DNA from: Halomonas sp. A40-4
GTDB taxonomy: Bacteria; Pseudomonadota; Gammaproteobacteria; Pseudomonadales; Halomonadaceae
Assembly (NCBI RefSeq): GCF_015767635.1
Contig: NZ_CP065230.1
Location: 2,542,001 to 2,606,000 of the forward strand
DNA: 64,000 bases
Direction: 5' to 3'
Under the pieces are notes generated by a model. That model did no database searches. It saw only the letters and a program-made list of their open reading frames with translations, and was not told where the DNA came from. The stretch's first letter is position 1. The number at the start of each line of letters is the position of its first letter. The translations under genes were made by a program, and so were the position numbers. Of the stretch, positions 8,922 through 16,562 are shown in pieces.

Positions 8922-9887
8922 TTAAAGCCCCTGAGCGCCGCGCCGTAACCAGTTATGTACAAAGGCCAGCTTATGGCGCGCGTGCTCCGAGAGTACAAAC
9001 GGATAAAGGTCCGATAACCCCATAGAGCGATTGATGTGGTTGACACCCACGGTCACGGAGGCGGCAATGTGGATCAACTGACCGGCGTCAGGCTCCGAAT
9101 ACGGATCCCAACCAGCGCTGGGTATTTGCGGCGACGACAGGCCTGTGGCAACAAAACTGTCGGCAATATCGGTGAGATGAAGCAAATGTGCCGCCGTTTC
9201 GGCCCAGTCCTCGTGGGGGTGCGCAGAAGCGTAACTTGTCAGGTAATGCTGTTTCCACTCCGATGGCGGGCCATTTTCGTAGTGGTAACGCAACGCGGCT
9301 GGATAATCGATCCGCTCGTCGCCGAACATGGCGCGGAAGGCATCCAGAAAATCCTCACGCAGGCTCAACCGCCACCACAGCATGTGGGCAATTTCATGGC
9401 GCATATGGCCAATCATGGTCCGGTAAGGCTCTTCCAACGCTTCTCTACGCGTGGTGAGCAACACAGGGTCCATCTCCGCAACGCTGATGGTCACCACACC
9501 CTGCGCATGCCCCATGGGAACAGGGGTAGGGCCTTCAGCAAGCAGATGAAACACAGGCCGTGCCCCTGGATCTTCCGGCCGGAACCAGTGCCAGCGCCCC
9601 AGATTATCCAATACCCAGCGCTTGGCTGCTTCAGTCTGCGCCCAGTTGGGGATGGCATCGGGGATGGAAGGGTCAGGTGCCAGCGCCGTCATGGCGCAGG
9701 ACCGGCAAAACGCCCCCTCCTCTGGCGCAATCCAGTTGCAACCGATTCTTTCCCGGTTGGCACAAAAGGGAGGCATCGGTACAAACGCCCGTGCCTGGGG
9801 ATCATAACCGACAGGGGTGCCGTCTGCGGTGCTGAGATTGTCGAACCAGAGATTCCCCGTTCCGACGGGATTGGCGAAAACACGCAT
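8922..9887 (-). CDS. Putative zinc-binding metallopeptidase
   Basis: A 321-residue protein matching the 'putative zinc-binding metallopeptidase' group (Peptidase_Mx type). The N-terminus has two cysteine pairs (PFCANRERIGC and FCRSC) that look like a zinc ribbon. The active-site motif is HMRHEIAHMLWW (HExxH). Downstream HEDWAETAAHLLH supplies a candidate Glu ligand. No signal peptide. The substrate is not known. GGAG lies about 12 bp before the start. It is interesting that the convergent neighbour also has an HExxH motif of a different family. Confidence 0.75.
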   Translation of the reverse strand: MRVFANPVGTGNLWFDNLSTADGTPVGYDPQARAFVPMPPFCANRERIGCNWIAPEEGAFCRSCAMTALAPDPSIPDAIPNWAQTEAAKRWVLDNLGRWHWFRPEDPGARPVFHLLAEGPTPVPMGHAQGVVTISVAEMDPVLLTTRREALEEPYRTMIGHMRHEIAHMLWWRLSLREDFLDAFRAMFGDERIDYPAALRYHYENGPPSEWKQHYLTSYASAHPHEDWAETAAHLLHLTDIADSFVATGLSSPQIPSAGWDPYSEPDAGQLIHIAASVTVGVNHINRSMGLSDLYPFVLSEHARHKLAFVHNWLRRGAQGL

Positions 9888-10032
9888 AAGATGACGACTC
9901 CGAAATGAACATTACGACCATCTTGCGCGCCCAGGCGGCTCCCCCACAAGTGGCTGGACATAAATAGCGGTTGATCCGCCTCTGTATCACCAAGTTATCC
10001 CCTGCCAAGGGGTCATGAGAGAGGGTGTCAGA

Positions 10033-10959
10033 TCATTCCAGCCGGGTGACGGGCTGGTGGTCAGGGTCGATATACCATGGCAGGCTTAGGCGAGTATTAC
10101 GTTCCAGCTCAGCAATCACCTGGGCACCCAGCAATAAAATGATCGCGCCAATTTCAAGGCTGAGCAGCACAATCACCAGTGTCGCCAGAGAGCCGTAAAC
10201 GGCGTTGACCAAAGAAAGGTGCGTGAAATAGTAGACCAGCAACAGCCGTACGCCTTCCCATAAAAGCGCTGCAACAAAACCGCCAACCACCGCGCGCCTC
10301 AAGGCGATGCGCACAACCGGAAGTATCTTGTAGATGGCACTGAATAACAGGAAAACACCGACAAAGCTGATCAGGTTAAGCACCGGCTCTGAAAATTGAG
10401 CCAGCGGCAGCTCCCGCTCGAAGATTGCCAGCACCATCGTATTGAGCGAACTCGCCAGGGTCACGACCAGCGTTAACGCCATCAATCCTGCCCCGAGCAC
10501 CAGCATGAAGGCATATGGCAGCATCACGGACACCCAGGCACTGCGTTTGATATGTGGCGTCTCTGGCGCATGGAAAATAATCGCCAGCGCATCCTCGAGC
10601 ATTCGAAAAGCAAACGAGCTGAAGAGCAGCATGATCGGAAAACCGAAAATGCCGATCACATCGCGAGAATCCAGTATCCCTCTTACAGCTTCCAGCAAAA
10701 CCTCAGCATTGGCAGGCGTTAAATGGCGTGCCTGTAAGGCCAACACATTGAGAAGATGCTGCTCGTCCACGACTTGCGCTAGCAACACAACCAGCAAAGC
10801 AAACAGCGGCACGATGGACAGCAGGACGTTGTACCCCACCCCTCCTGCTAACAGGATGCCGCGGTTCTTCAGAAAATTGCACAATACTCGCCAAGCAAAG
10901 TGCAACAACCTGGGTAGCAGAAGAACGACAGCACTGAGTAATGTGCGATTTCGAGCCAT
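10033..10959 (-). CDS. YihY/BrkB family inner membrane protein
   Basis: 308 residues with about six hydrophobic segments (for example LAGGVGYNVLLSIVPLFALLVVL, split here by its Pro, and AILLLGAQVIAEL at the end). Belongs to the family formerly misnamed ribonuclease BN; true function unknown. AGGAG stands before the ATG at 10959. Single gene with its own promoter region of about 130 bp before the hairpin at 11092. Confidence 0.88.
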   Translation of the reverse strand: MARNRTLLSAVVLLLPRLLHFAWRVLCNFLKNRGILLAGGVGYNVLLSIVPLFALLVVLLAQVVDEQHLLNVLALQARHLTPANAEVLLEAVRGILDSRDVIGIFGFPIMLLFSSFAFRMLEDALAIIFHAPETPHIKRSAWVSVMLPYAFMLVLGAGLMALTLVVTLASSLNTMVLAIFERELPLAQFSEPVLNLISFVGVFLLFSAIYKILPVVRIALRRAVVGGFVAALLWEGVRLLLVYYFTHLSLVNAVYGSLATLVIVLLSLEIGAIILLLGAQVIAELERNTRLSLPWYIDPDHQPVTRLE

Positions 10960-11091
10960 TGGTTGCCATTCTCCTTGTACGCTAAGGCCATGATACGCCT
11001 ATGGCGCTACCTGCGTGCAAGGATGGCAGAAAACAGGGGTAGCATATTTAACGAAGACAGCTGTATGAAGGTCAACTGAAGTGCAGACAAC

Positions 11092-11129
11092 AAAAAAGCC
11101 CGCTGAAAGTAGTTCAGCGGGCTTTTTTT
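11092..11129. terminator. Strong bidirectional terminator hairpin
   Basis: AAAAAAGCCCGCTGAA and TTCAGCGGGCTTTTTTT form a long stem with T-tracts on both strands. No plus-strand gene ends here; on the minus strand it stands directly behind a sequence that looks like a tRNA 3' end, which fits the next entry. Confidence 0.85.
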
Positions 11130-11137
11130 AATAATCT

Positions 11138-11151
11138 TGGCGGAGGAGGAG
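11138..11151 (-). other. Possible tRNA 3'-end remnant / attachment site
   Basis: On the minus strand the sequence reads CTCCTCCGCCA, like the acceptor strand, discriminator and CCA of a tRNA (G discriminator suggests tRNA-Ser), followed seven bases later by the terminator at 11129-11092. The rest of a tRNA is absent. P4-like integrases usually insert into tRNA 3' ends, and one is encoded 200 bp away, so this may be an att core left at the island edge. Only 11-14 bases support it. Confidence 0.3.
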
Positions 11152-11347
11152 TCCGCATACACCACTTCCAGGCAAGTCCATGACCGTATATTAATTATCT
11201 GTTTTTATTGAAAAATATATTATTAATTGTCCAGTCTTCTCCTATAAAATCCATCTTATCCCAAAACATGAGTGTGGGTCAAAGTGTGGGTTTTATTGTG
11301 GTAGGCTCTTCAGCATTCAGTCGGCTGTACCACAGAGAGGCATTGCC

Positions 11348-12541
11348 ATGGGTAAGCTCACTAGCAAGACAGTTCAGAAGCTTGCGAAAGAGGGAAAGAA
11401 AGGGTCTACGGGTGACGGCCAAGGCCTATACCTGCAAATTACCGCTGGCGGGTCGGTTAGCTGGATTTACCGTTTTAAGCTTCAAGGCAAGCAGCGCTAT
11501 ATGGGCCTAGGGTCGCATCCTGGCGTAAGCCTCTCCGAAGCCCGCGAGCTCGCAGCGGATAACCGCAAAATGGTCAAGCAAGGGATTGACCCACTGGAAG
11601 CGCGCTTAAAAGAAGAGAAAGAAGCTCAGAAAGAAGCTGTCACATTCACAAGCTGCGCCGCTCGCTTTATCAAGGCACACCGCCGAAGTTGGCGAAATGC
11701 CAAGCATGCCCGTCAGTGGGTCAGCACTCTCAAAACCTATGTGCGTCCAAAAATCGGTGGAAAGCCCATAGAAGATATTTCGACCCAGGACGTGCTTGAA
11801 GTCCTAAAACCCATCTGGGCAAATAAAAACGAAACGGCCAAACGCGTGCAGGGACGCGTTGAGAATATCTTGGATTATGCAGCTGCACACGGCTATCGCG
11901 ATCCGGTCAATCCCGCCCGCTGGCGCGGTCACCTGGATAAACTACTAGCCAAACCTTCGCGTATCCAGAAGGTTAATCACCATCCTGCCATGCCCTATGA
12001 TGACGTTGCTGATTTCATGGCGTCGGTTCAACAATACAGCAGCATGTCTTCTAAAGCGCTGCTGTTTTTGATTTTGACCGCAACGCGCACCTCCGAGGTG
12101 CTGAATGCCGAATGGAACGAGATTGACCTCGCTAATGCCACTTGGGCGATCCCAGCTGATCGAATGAAAACCAACCGCGAACATCGAGTACCGCTTTCCA
12201 AGCAAGCTCTATCGTTACTCTCGAATCTACCCCGCTTAAAAGGTAGTAAGTATGTATTTCCCGGCATGAAGCACGCCCGCCCGCTTTCCAACATGGCCTT
12301 ACTTCAATTTATGCGCGGAATGGGATATGGTCCAAACGGCGAGAAAGGTAACTACGTTCCACACGGTTTTCGCTCTAGTTTTCGTGACTGGACAGGCGAA
12401 GTCACTAGCTATCCCCGGGATGTTGCCGAGATGGCACTGGCTCACGCAATCGAAAACAAAGTGGAGGCAGCCTATCGGCGTGGTGATCTTTTTGAAAAGC
12501 GCAGAGCAATGATGCAGGAGTGGGCAGATTACGTCATGTGA
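11348..12541 (+). CDS. P4-type tyrosine integrase
   Basis: 397-residue site-specific recombinase. The N-terminal arm-binding domain (DUF4102-like: LTSKTVQKLAKEGKKGSTGD, then GLGSHPGVSLSEAR) is followed by a SAM-like core-binding domain and a catalytic domain. Catalytic residues are visible: Arg in LTATRTSEVLNAEW, His-x2-Arg in VPHGFRSSFRDW, His in ALAHAIENK and the nucleophile Tyr in EAAYRRGD. It would integrate and excise the P4-like element. AGGCATTGCC precedes the ATG, so the SD is weak. A terminator follows. Confidence 0.95.
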   Translation: MGKLTSKTVQKLAKEGKKGSTGDGQGLYLQITAGGSVSWIYRFKLQGKQRYMGLGSHPGVSLSEARELAADNRKMVKQGIDPLEARLKEEKEAQKEAVTFTSCAARFIKAHRRSWRNAKHARQWVSTLKTYVRPKIGGKPIEDISTQDVLEVLKPIWANKNETAKRVQGRVENILDYAAAHGYRDPVNPARWRGHLDKLLAKPSRIQKVNHHPAMPYDDVADFMASVQQYSSMSSKALLFLILTATRTSEVLNAEWNEIDLANATWAIPADRMKTNREHRVPLSKQALSLLSNLPRLKGSKYVFPGMKHARPLSNMALLQFMRGMGYGPNGEKGNYVPHGFRSSFRDWTGEVTSYPRDVAEMALAHAIENKVEAAYRRGDLFEKRRAMMQEWADYVM

Positions 12542-12562
12542 ATATGAATCGCTTCATTTATA

Positions 12563-12586
12563 GGCGCTGTGTTAAACAGCGCCTTT
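12563..12586 (+). terminator. Terminator of the integrase gene
   Basis: GGCGCTG and CAGCGCC form a stem around a seven-base loop, followed by TTT. It lies 22 bp after the integrase stop and also serves the convergent gene that ends at 12595. Confidence 0.6.
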
Positions 12587-12594
12587 GCATTCAA

Positions 12595-13071
12595 TTAAAA
12601 TGAATAAAATTGCGTCTTACATACCATTCCAGGCTCACCAACACCAGGAAGGGCTTTTGCTGATCCACGGCTAGGCAGCTCAACCTGATTTCCATCGTCA
12701 GTAACGGCAATTATACTAGTAGCTTCACGCATACGTTCCCACGCATAAAGAAAATTATCAGCGTGGACTCTTGAATTCGTAAAATGTGGGCTTTCTACCT
12801 CATAGCCATCCAGAATAAGGTTAAATTCGCCTTGCTGGTCATTTCCGTATGTAACATTATTGATAGTTAGGTTCATACTCACCGGATCGTATTCACTGCA
12901 TGCAATATAAAGCTCTGCTGCCCCGTCAGCACTAACCGCCGAATATTCTGAAACACCTTGCCCCCATCCGCTAGACCACGTACCGGGCTCACCAAAATAG
13001 GCCGAGGCTGTGATTGGTAGAGCTAATAGACCTATGGTACATGGTATTGCCAAAGCAGTTGCCAGCTTCAT
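12595..13071 (-). CDS. Small secreted protein of unknown function
   Basis: 158 residues with a clear Sec signal peptide: MKLATALAIPCTIGLLALPI then TASA, cleavage likely before YFGEPG. The mature part has two cysteines (YIACSEYD and GMVCKTQF) that could form a disulfide, and a beta-rich composition. I do not recognise the family. Start 13071 is preferred to the ATG 12 codons upstream because AAGGG precedes it and the signal peptide then begins cleanly. It lies between the integrase and the left end of the ISL3 element, so it is a cargo gene of the P4-like island or a remnant of it. Confidence 0.6.
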   Translation of the reverse strand: MKLATALAIPCTIGLLALPITASAYFGEPGTWSSGWGQGVSEYSAVSADGAAELYIACSEYDPVSMNLTINNVTYGNDQQGEFNLILDGYEVESPHFTNSRVHADNFLYAWERMREATSIIAVTDDGNQVELPSRGSAKALPGVGEPGMVCKTQFYSF

Positions 13072-13235
13072 AAATTTTCCCTTATTTAGCTTTTTTGAAT
13101 CCTGCAATGATAACTATCGGCAGTAATGCAATTAAATTTAGGTATTTTGGGTAAGCGGATTAAATGGTTGATCTTACCTTTGCATGAGAGTGAGACAGAC
13201 CGGCATCTCATCGGATTATCTGGTTGATGCTTCAC

Positions 13236-13643
13236 CTACTGCTGGTGCATGTTTCCTTCGCTAATTCCAGCAAGAACCCCACACGCCTCAACTTCCCGGT
13301 CATCGTTGCAACTCGCTCTCAGTGAAACGAGTTGTTTCTCAAGCGCTTGCAGAGCGGTTATCTGCGACCGCACATGAGAGATGTGATCATCGAGCAAGGC
13401 GTTGACGGCGGTACAAGGCTGATGAGGGTCGTCCTGATAGCTCTGTAGTTCGTGAATCTCAGCCAGTGACAGGCCTAGGATTCTGCAGCGACGGATGAAG
13501 GCCAGCCACTCACCATGCTTCTCGGTATAGACACGGTAACCGTTGTCCTGCCGATCAGGCGGCGGCAACAAGCCCTGCTGTTCATAGAAGCGGATCGTCT
13601 GTGTTTCGACCCCTACCAACTGCGCCAACTGACCAATACGCAT
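13236..13643 (-). CDS. cadR: MerR-family Cd(II)/Pb(II)-type regulator
   Basis: N-terminal winged helix MRIGQLAQLVGVETQTIRFY with the MerR signature, a dimer helix and a metal loop. Cysteines are at PCTAVNAL, RASCNDD and EACGVL, the pattern of CadR/PbrR proteins (one Cys before the long helix, a pair after it). Start 13643 is preferred to the ATG five codons upstream because the family begins MKIG or MRIG. Divergent from the CDF exporter gene; the MerR-type promoter at 13675-13706 lies between them. Passenger of the ISL3 element. Confidence 0.85.
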   Translation of the reverse strand: MRIGQLAQLVGVETQTIRFYEQQGLLPPPDRQDNGYRVYTEKHGEWLAFIRRCRILGLSLAEIHELQSYQDDPHQPCTAVNALLDDHISHVRSQITALQALEKQLVSLRASCNDDREVEACGVLAGISEGNMHQQ

Positions 13644-13674
13644 CAGCCTCCTCCCCAACGGATTCTTTACTCTA

Positions 13675-13706
13675 TTGACCTTATAGTAGCTTTATAGTTT
13701 TAAATG
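13675..13706 (+). promoter_or_regulatory. MerR-type promoter/operator for the CDF-lspA genes
   Basis: TTGACC at 13675-13680 is followed after 19 bases by TTAAAT, the over-long spacer that MerR activators correct. Within the spacer, imperfect dyad TATAG repeats occur (TTATAGTAGC / TTTATAGTTT). It faces the exporter gene at 13739 and would be controlled by the divergent regulator. Confidence 0.7.
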
Positions 13707-13738
13707 GTACCACAACATTGTTCAAGTGGAGTCGTATC

Positions 13739-14638
13739 ATGAACAAATCCTGTGGTGGCGGCGCCTGTGGCGGTGATGCAACGTCCGCGGCGGATACCGA
13801 TATACAGGCCTCCTCCGAAGCGCCGGGGAGATGGGTCAGCGTTTATGCCGTGCCGAAGATGGACTGTCCATCAGAAGAGCGAATGATTCGCCTAGCCCTG
13901 AACGGCTTTGAGGAGGTTCGAGCGCTGTCCTTCGACTTGTCGAACCGCCGGCTGAAGGTCGTACATGACGGCGAGGTCGAGCCCGTCACCTCGAAACTGA
14001 AGACCTTGGGGCTAGGCGCCTCGCTTCAGGAAACCGTCGCTGCAAATCCGGAGACCATCAAGGCCGCCGAGTTCTCGGCAGCTTCTGCTAAGCAAGAATC
14101 CGGGGCCCTGCGCTGGTTGCTCGGCATCAATGCACTTCTGTTCGTGGTGGAAATGACTGCCGGTCTGATCGCCCAGTCCACCGGCCTGATTGGAGAATCC
14201 CTGGACAATTTTGCCGATGCGGCGGTGTACGGGCTTGCCCTTTATGCGGTTGGACATAGCGTGAAAATGCAGGTACGTGCCGCGCATCTTGCTGGTGTAC
14301 TGCAACTGATCTTGGCTGTGGGCGTACTCATAGAGGTGGTGAGACGCTTTGTATTCGGTAGTGAGCCTGAATCGCTGGTGATGATGGCTATCGCATTCGT
14401 CGCATTGATTGCCAATACCAGTTGTCTGCTGCTCATATCCAAACATCGGGAGGGCGGGGCGCACATGAAGGCAAGCTGGATATTCTCGGCCAACGACGTG
14501 GTGATCAACCTGGGGGTCATCACCGCCGGCGCCCTGGTCGCGTGGACCGGGTCCAATTATCCGGATCTGATTATCGGCACCATCGCGGGGGTCATTGTAC
14601 TTAACGGTGCCAGACGCATTCTGGCGTTGAAGGGTTAA
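13739..14638 (+). CDS. CDF-family cation exporter with an N-terminal HMA-like domain
   Basis: 299 residues. The N-terminus is Cys/Gly rich (SCGGGACGGD) and is followed by an HMA-like fold with MDCPSEE in place of the usual CxxC. Six membrane segments follow with the CDF metal-site pattern ESLDNFADAAVYG (cf. HxxxD/ D-x3-D) and a second site in SANDVVINLG. It would export Cd/Pb/Zn from the cytoplasm. Start at 13739 because GTGGAG stands before it; an in-frame ATG exists seven codons upstream. Followed three bases later by lspA, so co-transcribed. Confidence 0.85.
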   Translation: MNKSCGGGACGGDATSAADTDIQASSEAPGRWVSVYAVPKMDCPSEERMIRLALNGFEEVRALSFDLSNRRLKVVHDGEVEPVTSKLKTLGLGASLQETVAANPETIKAAEFSAASAKQESGALRWLLGINALLFVVEMTAGLIAQSTGLIGESLDNFADAAVYGLALYAVGHSVKMQVRAAHLAGVLQLILAVGVLIEVVRRFVFGSEPESLVMMAIAFVALIANTSCLLLISKHREGGAHMKASWIFSANDVVINLGVITAGALVAWTGSNYPDLIIGTIAGVIVLNGARRILALKG

Positions 14639-14641
14639 ATA

Positions 14642-15154
14642 ATGCTCATTATTGGCAAAAAGCTCTCGCCGTATGCCCTGTTGTCCATATCGGGCCTGCT
14701 GGCAGCGTCTGATCAGGCCGTAAAATGGCTGGTGCAGCAATCAATGGCCTATGGCGAGTCTATTTCAGTGACCCCGTTCTTTAACTGGGTGCACGTATGG
14801 AACACCGGTGCCGCATTCAGTCTTTTTGCGAATGGTGGAGGCTGGCAGCGCTACTTTTTTATCGGAATCGCGGTGGTGGTCTCGATTTTTCTGATCAAGC
14901 TGATCCTTGAAAATCGTCATAAAGGAGAAGCCATCGCTTACAGTCTTATCCTCGGTGGCGCCATGGGCAACCTGATTGACCGGGTCTTTCGCGGCTATGT
15001 TGTGGATTCCTTTGATTTCTATTGGCGAGACTGGCATTGGCCGGCCTTCAACCTGGCTGATATTGCAATTGTCCTCGGTGCCTTACTTTTCGTTTCCAGC
15101 AGCTTGTTGGGTAAAAAAGCAAACACCAATGCCGAGCCGGATGGATCTGACTGA
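14642..15154 (+). CDS. lspA: Signal peptidase II (lipoprotein), metal-operon copy
   Basis: Inner-membrane aspartyl protease that removes the signal peptide of diacylglyceryl-modified prolipoproteins. Four membrane segments; catalytic motifs GNLIDRVFRGYVVDSFDFY and FNLADIAIVLGALL carry the two Asp residues. 170 residues, normal length. Passenger gene of ISPpu12-like elements; similar lspA genes (PbrC) act with P-type ATPases in lead resistance in Cupriavidus. A second copy, clearly different in sequence, lies at 44452-44955. Confidence 0.93.
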   Translation: MLIIGKKLSPYALLSISGLLAASDQAVKWLVQQSMAYGESISVTPFFNWVHVWNTGAAFSLFANGGGWQRYFFIGIAVVVSIFLIKLILENRHKGEAIAYSLILGGAMGNLIDRVFRGYVVDSFDFYWRDWHWPAFNLADIAIVLGALLFVSSSLLGKKANTNAEPDGSD

Positions 15155-15175
15155 CACCTACGCCTATACAACACC

Positions 15176-16504
15176 ATGACCGAACTTCCCGACAACATCC
15201 TTCACCTGCCGCAATACCAAGTACTGGGCTGCAAATCAACCGACGACGAAATGCACTTCCAGGTGGACGTGCCCGATCCCATCGCCTGCGAGGAATGCGG
15301 CGTGCAGGGTGAGTTCGTACGGTTCGGCAAGCGTGACGTTCCCTATCGTGATCTGCCCATCCACGGCAAGCGTGACGTTCCCTATCGTGATCTGCCCATC
15401 CACGGCAAGCGGGTCACTCTCTGGGTGGTCCGCCGCCGATACACCTGCCGGGCCTGCAAGACAACATTCAGGCCCCAGCTACCGGAGATGGTGGACGGAT
15501 TCCGTATGACACTGCGGCTGCATGAGTACGTGGAGAAGGAATCCTTCAACCACCCCTACACCTTTGTGGCGGCACAGACCGGCCTGGACGAGAAGACGGT
15601 GCGCGACATCTTCAACGCCCGCGCCGAGTTCCTGGGGCGCTGGCACCGCTTCGAGACGCCCCGCATCCTGGGCATTGACGAGCTATACCTGAACAAGCGC
15701 TACCGCTGCATTCTGACCAACATTGAGGAGCGAACCCTGCTCGACCTGCTGGCCACCCGCCGCCAGGACGTGGTGACCAACTACCTGATGAAGCTGAAAG
15801 ACCGGCAGAAGGTCGAGATCGTCAGCATGGACATGTGGAACCCCTACCGGGCAGCGGTCAAGGCTGTGCTGCCCCAGGCCCGTATCGTGGTCGATAAGTT
15901 CCATGTGGTGCGCATGGCCAACGATGCCCTAGAGAGAGTGCGCAAGGGCCTCAGAAAGGAGCTGAAACCGTCCCAGAGCCGGACTCTCAAGGGAGACCGG
16001 AAAATCCTGCTGAAACGCGCTCACGAAGTCTCAGACCGGGAGCGCCTCATCATGGAGACCTGGACAGGCGCGTTCCCGCAACTGCTGGCCGCCTACGAGC
16101 ACAAGGAGCGCTTCTACGGCATCTGGGACGCCACCACACGGCTCCAGGCAGAAGCCGCCCTGGACGAGTGGATAGCCACCATCCCGAAGGGCCAAAAGGA
16201 AGTCTGGAGCGATCTGGTCAGGGCAGTGGGAAACTGGCGCGAAGAGACCATGACCTACTTCGAGACGGACATGCCCGTCACCAACGCTTACACGGAGTCC
16301 ATCAACCGACTGGCCAAGGACAAGAACCGTGAAGGGCGCGGTTACTCCTTCGAGGTGATGCGGGCACGAATGCTCTACACCACGAAGCACAAGAAGAAGG
16401 CACCGACTGCGAAGGTCTCTCCTTTCTACAAGAAAACCATCGGTTACGGACTGCCGGACTTCGCAGAGGAACTCAACTACGGAGTCGATCTATCAACCAT
16501 CTGA
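15176..16504 (+). CDS. tnpA: ISL3-family transposase with internal 13-residue duplication
   Basis: N-terminal zinc finger (CEECG and CRACKTTF), then a DDE catalytic core: Asp in LGIDELYLNKRY, Asp in VVDKFHVVRMAND, Glu in NAYTESINRLAKDKNREG. 442 residues. The segment GKRDVPYRDLPIH occurs twice in direct tandem inside the zinc-finger region (39 bp repeat, about 15327-15404), in frame. This lengthens the DNA-binding domain and could impair activity, though the frame is open throughout. Confidence 0.93.
   Translation: MTELPDNILHLPQYQVLGCKSTDDEMHFQVDVPDPIACEECGVQGEFVRFGKRDVPYRDLPIHGKRDVPYRDLPIHGKRVTLWVVRRRYTCRACKTTFRPQLPEMVDGFRMTLRLHEYVEKESFNHPYTFVAAQTGLDEKTVRDIFNARAEFLGRWHRFETPRILGIDELYLNKRYRCILTNIEERTLLDLLATRRQDVVTNYLMKLKDRQKVEIVSMDMWNPYRAAVKAVLPQARIVVDKFHVVRMANDALERVRKGLRKELKPSQSRTLKGDRKILLKRAHEVSDRERLIMETWTGAFPQLLAAYEHKERFYGIWDATTRLQAEAALDEWIATIPKGQKEVWSDLVRAVGNWREETMTYFETDMPVTNAYTESINRLAKDKNREGRGYSFEVMRARMLYTTKHKKKAPTAKVSPFYKKTIGYGLPDFAEELNYGVDLSTI
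15327..15404 (+). repeat. 39-bp in-frame tandem duplication within tnpA
   Basis: Two perfect copies of a 39-bp unit that begins ggcaagcgtgacgttcccta, encoding GKRDVPYRDLPIH twice. A third partial copy (GKR) follows. Looks like replication slippage or recent duplication because the copies are identical. Confidence 0.9.
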
Positions 16505-16562
16505 GGGTGGTATCAGATTGATGGGGTGAAGGTGCCCCATCAACCATTAAATCCGTATACCC

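Larger units (their letters stand above)
13149..16562 (+). mobile_element. ISL3-family element of the ISPpu12 type with metal-resistance passengers
   Basis: Bounded by inverted repeats of about 24 bp: both ends read GGGTAWRCGGATTWAATGG inward, then TTGAT (left 13149-13172, right 16539-16562). Contents in order: merR (minus), CDF exporter, lspA, transposase (plus). From memory ISPpu12 of Pseudomonas carries the same four genes in about 3.4 kb; this copy is 3414 bp and contains a 39-bp tandem duplication in tnpA. The eight bases outside each end (13141-13148 and 16563-16570) are not direct repeats, so the original insertion site has been altered. Confidence 0.85.

Noticed and set aside
9036..9908. 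Plus-strand open frame of 290 codons
   Set aside because: Antisense shadow of the zinc-binding metallopeptidase gene, whose motifs are clear on the minus strand.
14012..14740. Minus-strand open frame of 242 codons
   Set aside because: Shadow of the CDF exporter gene of the ISL3 element.
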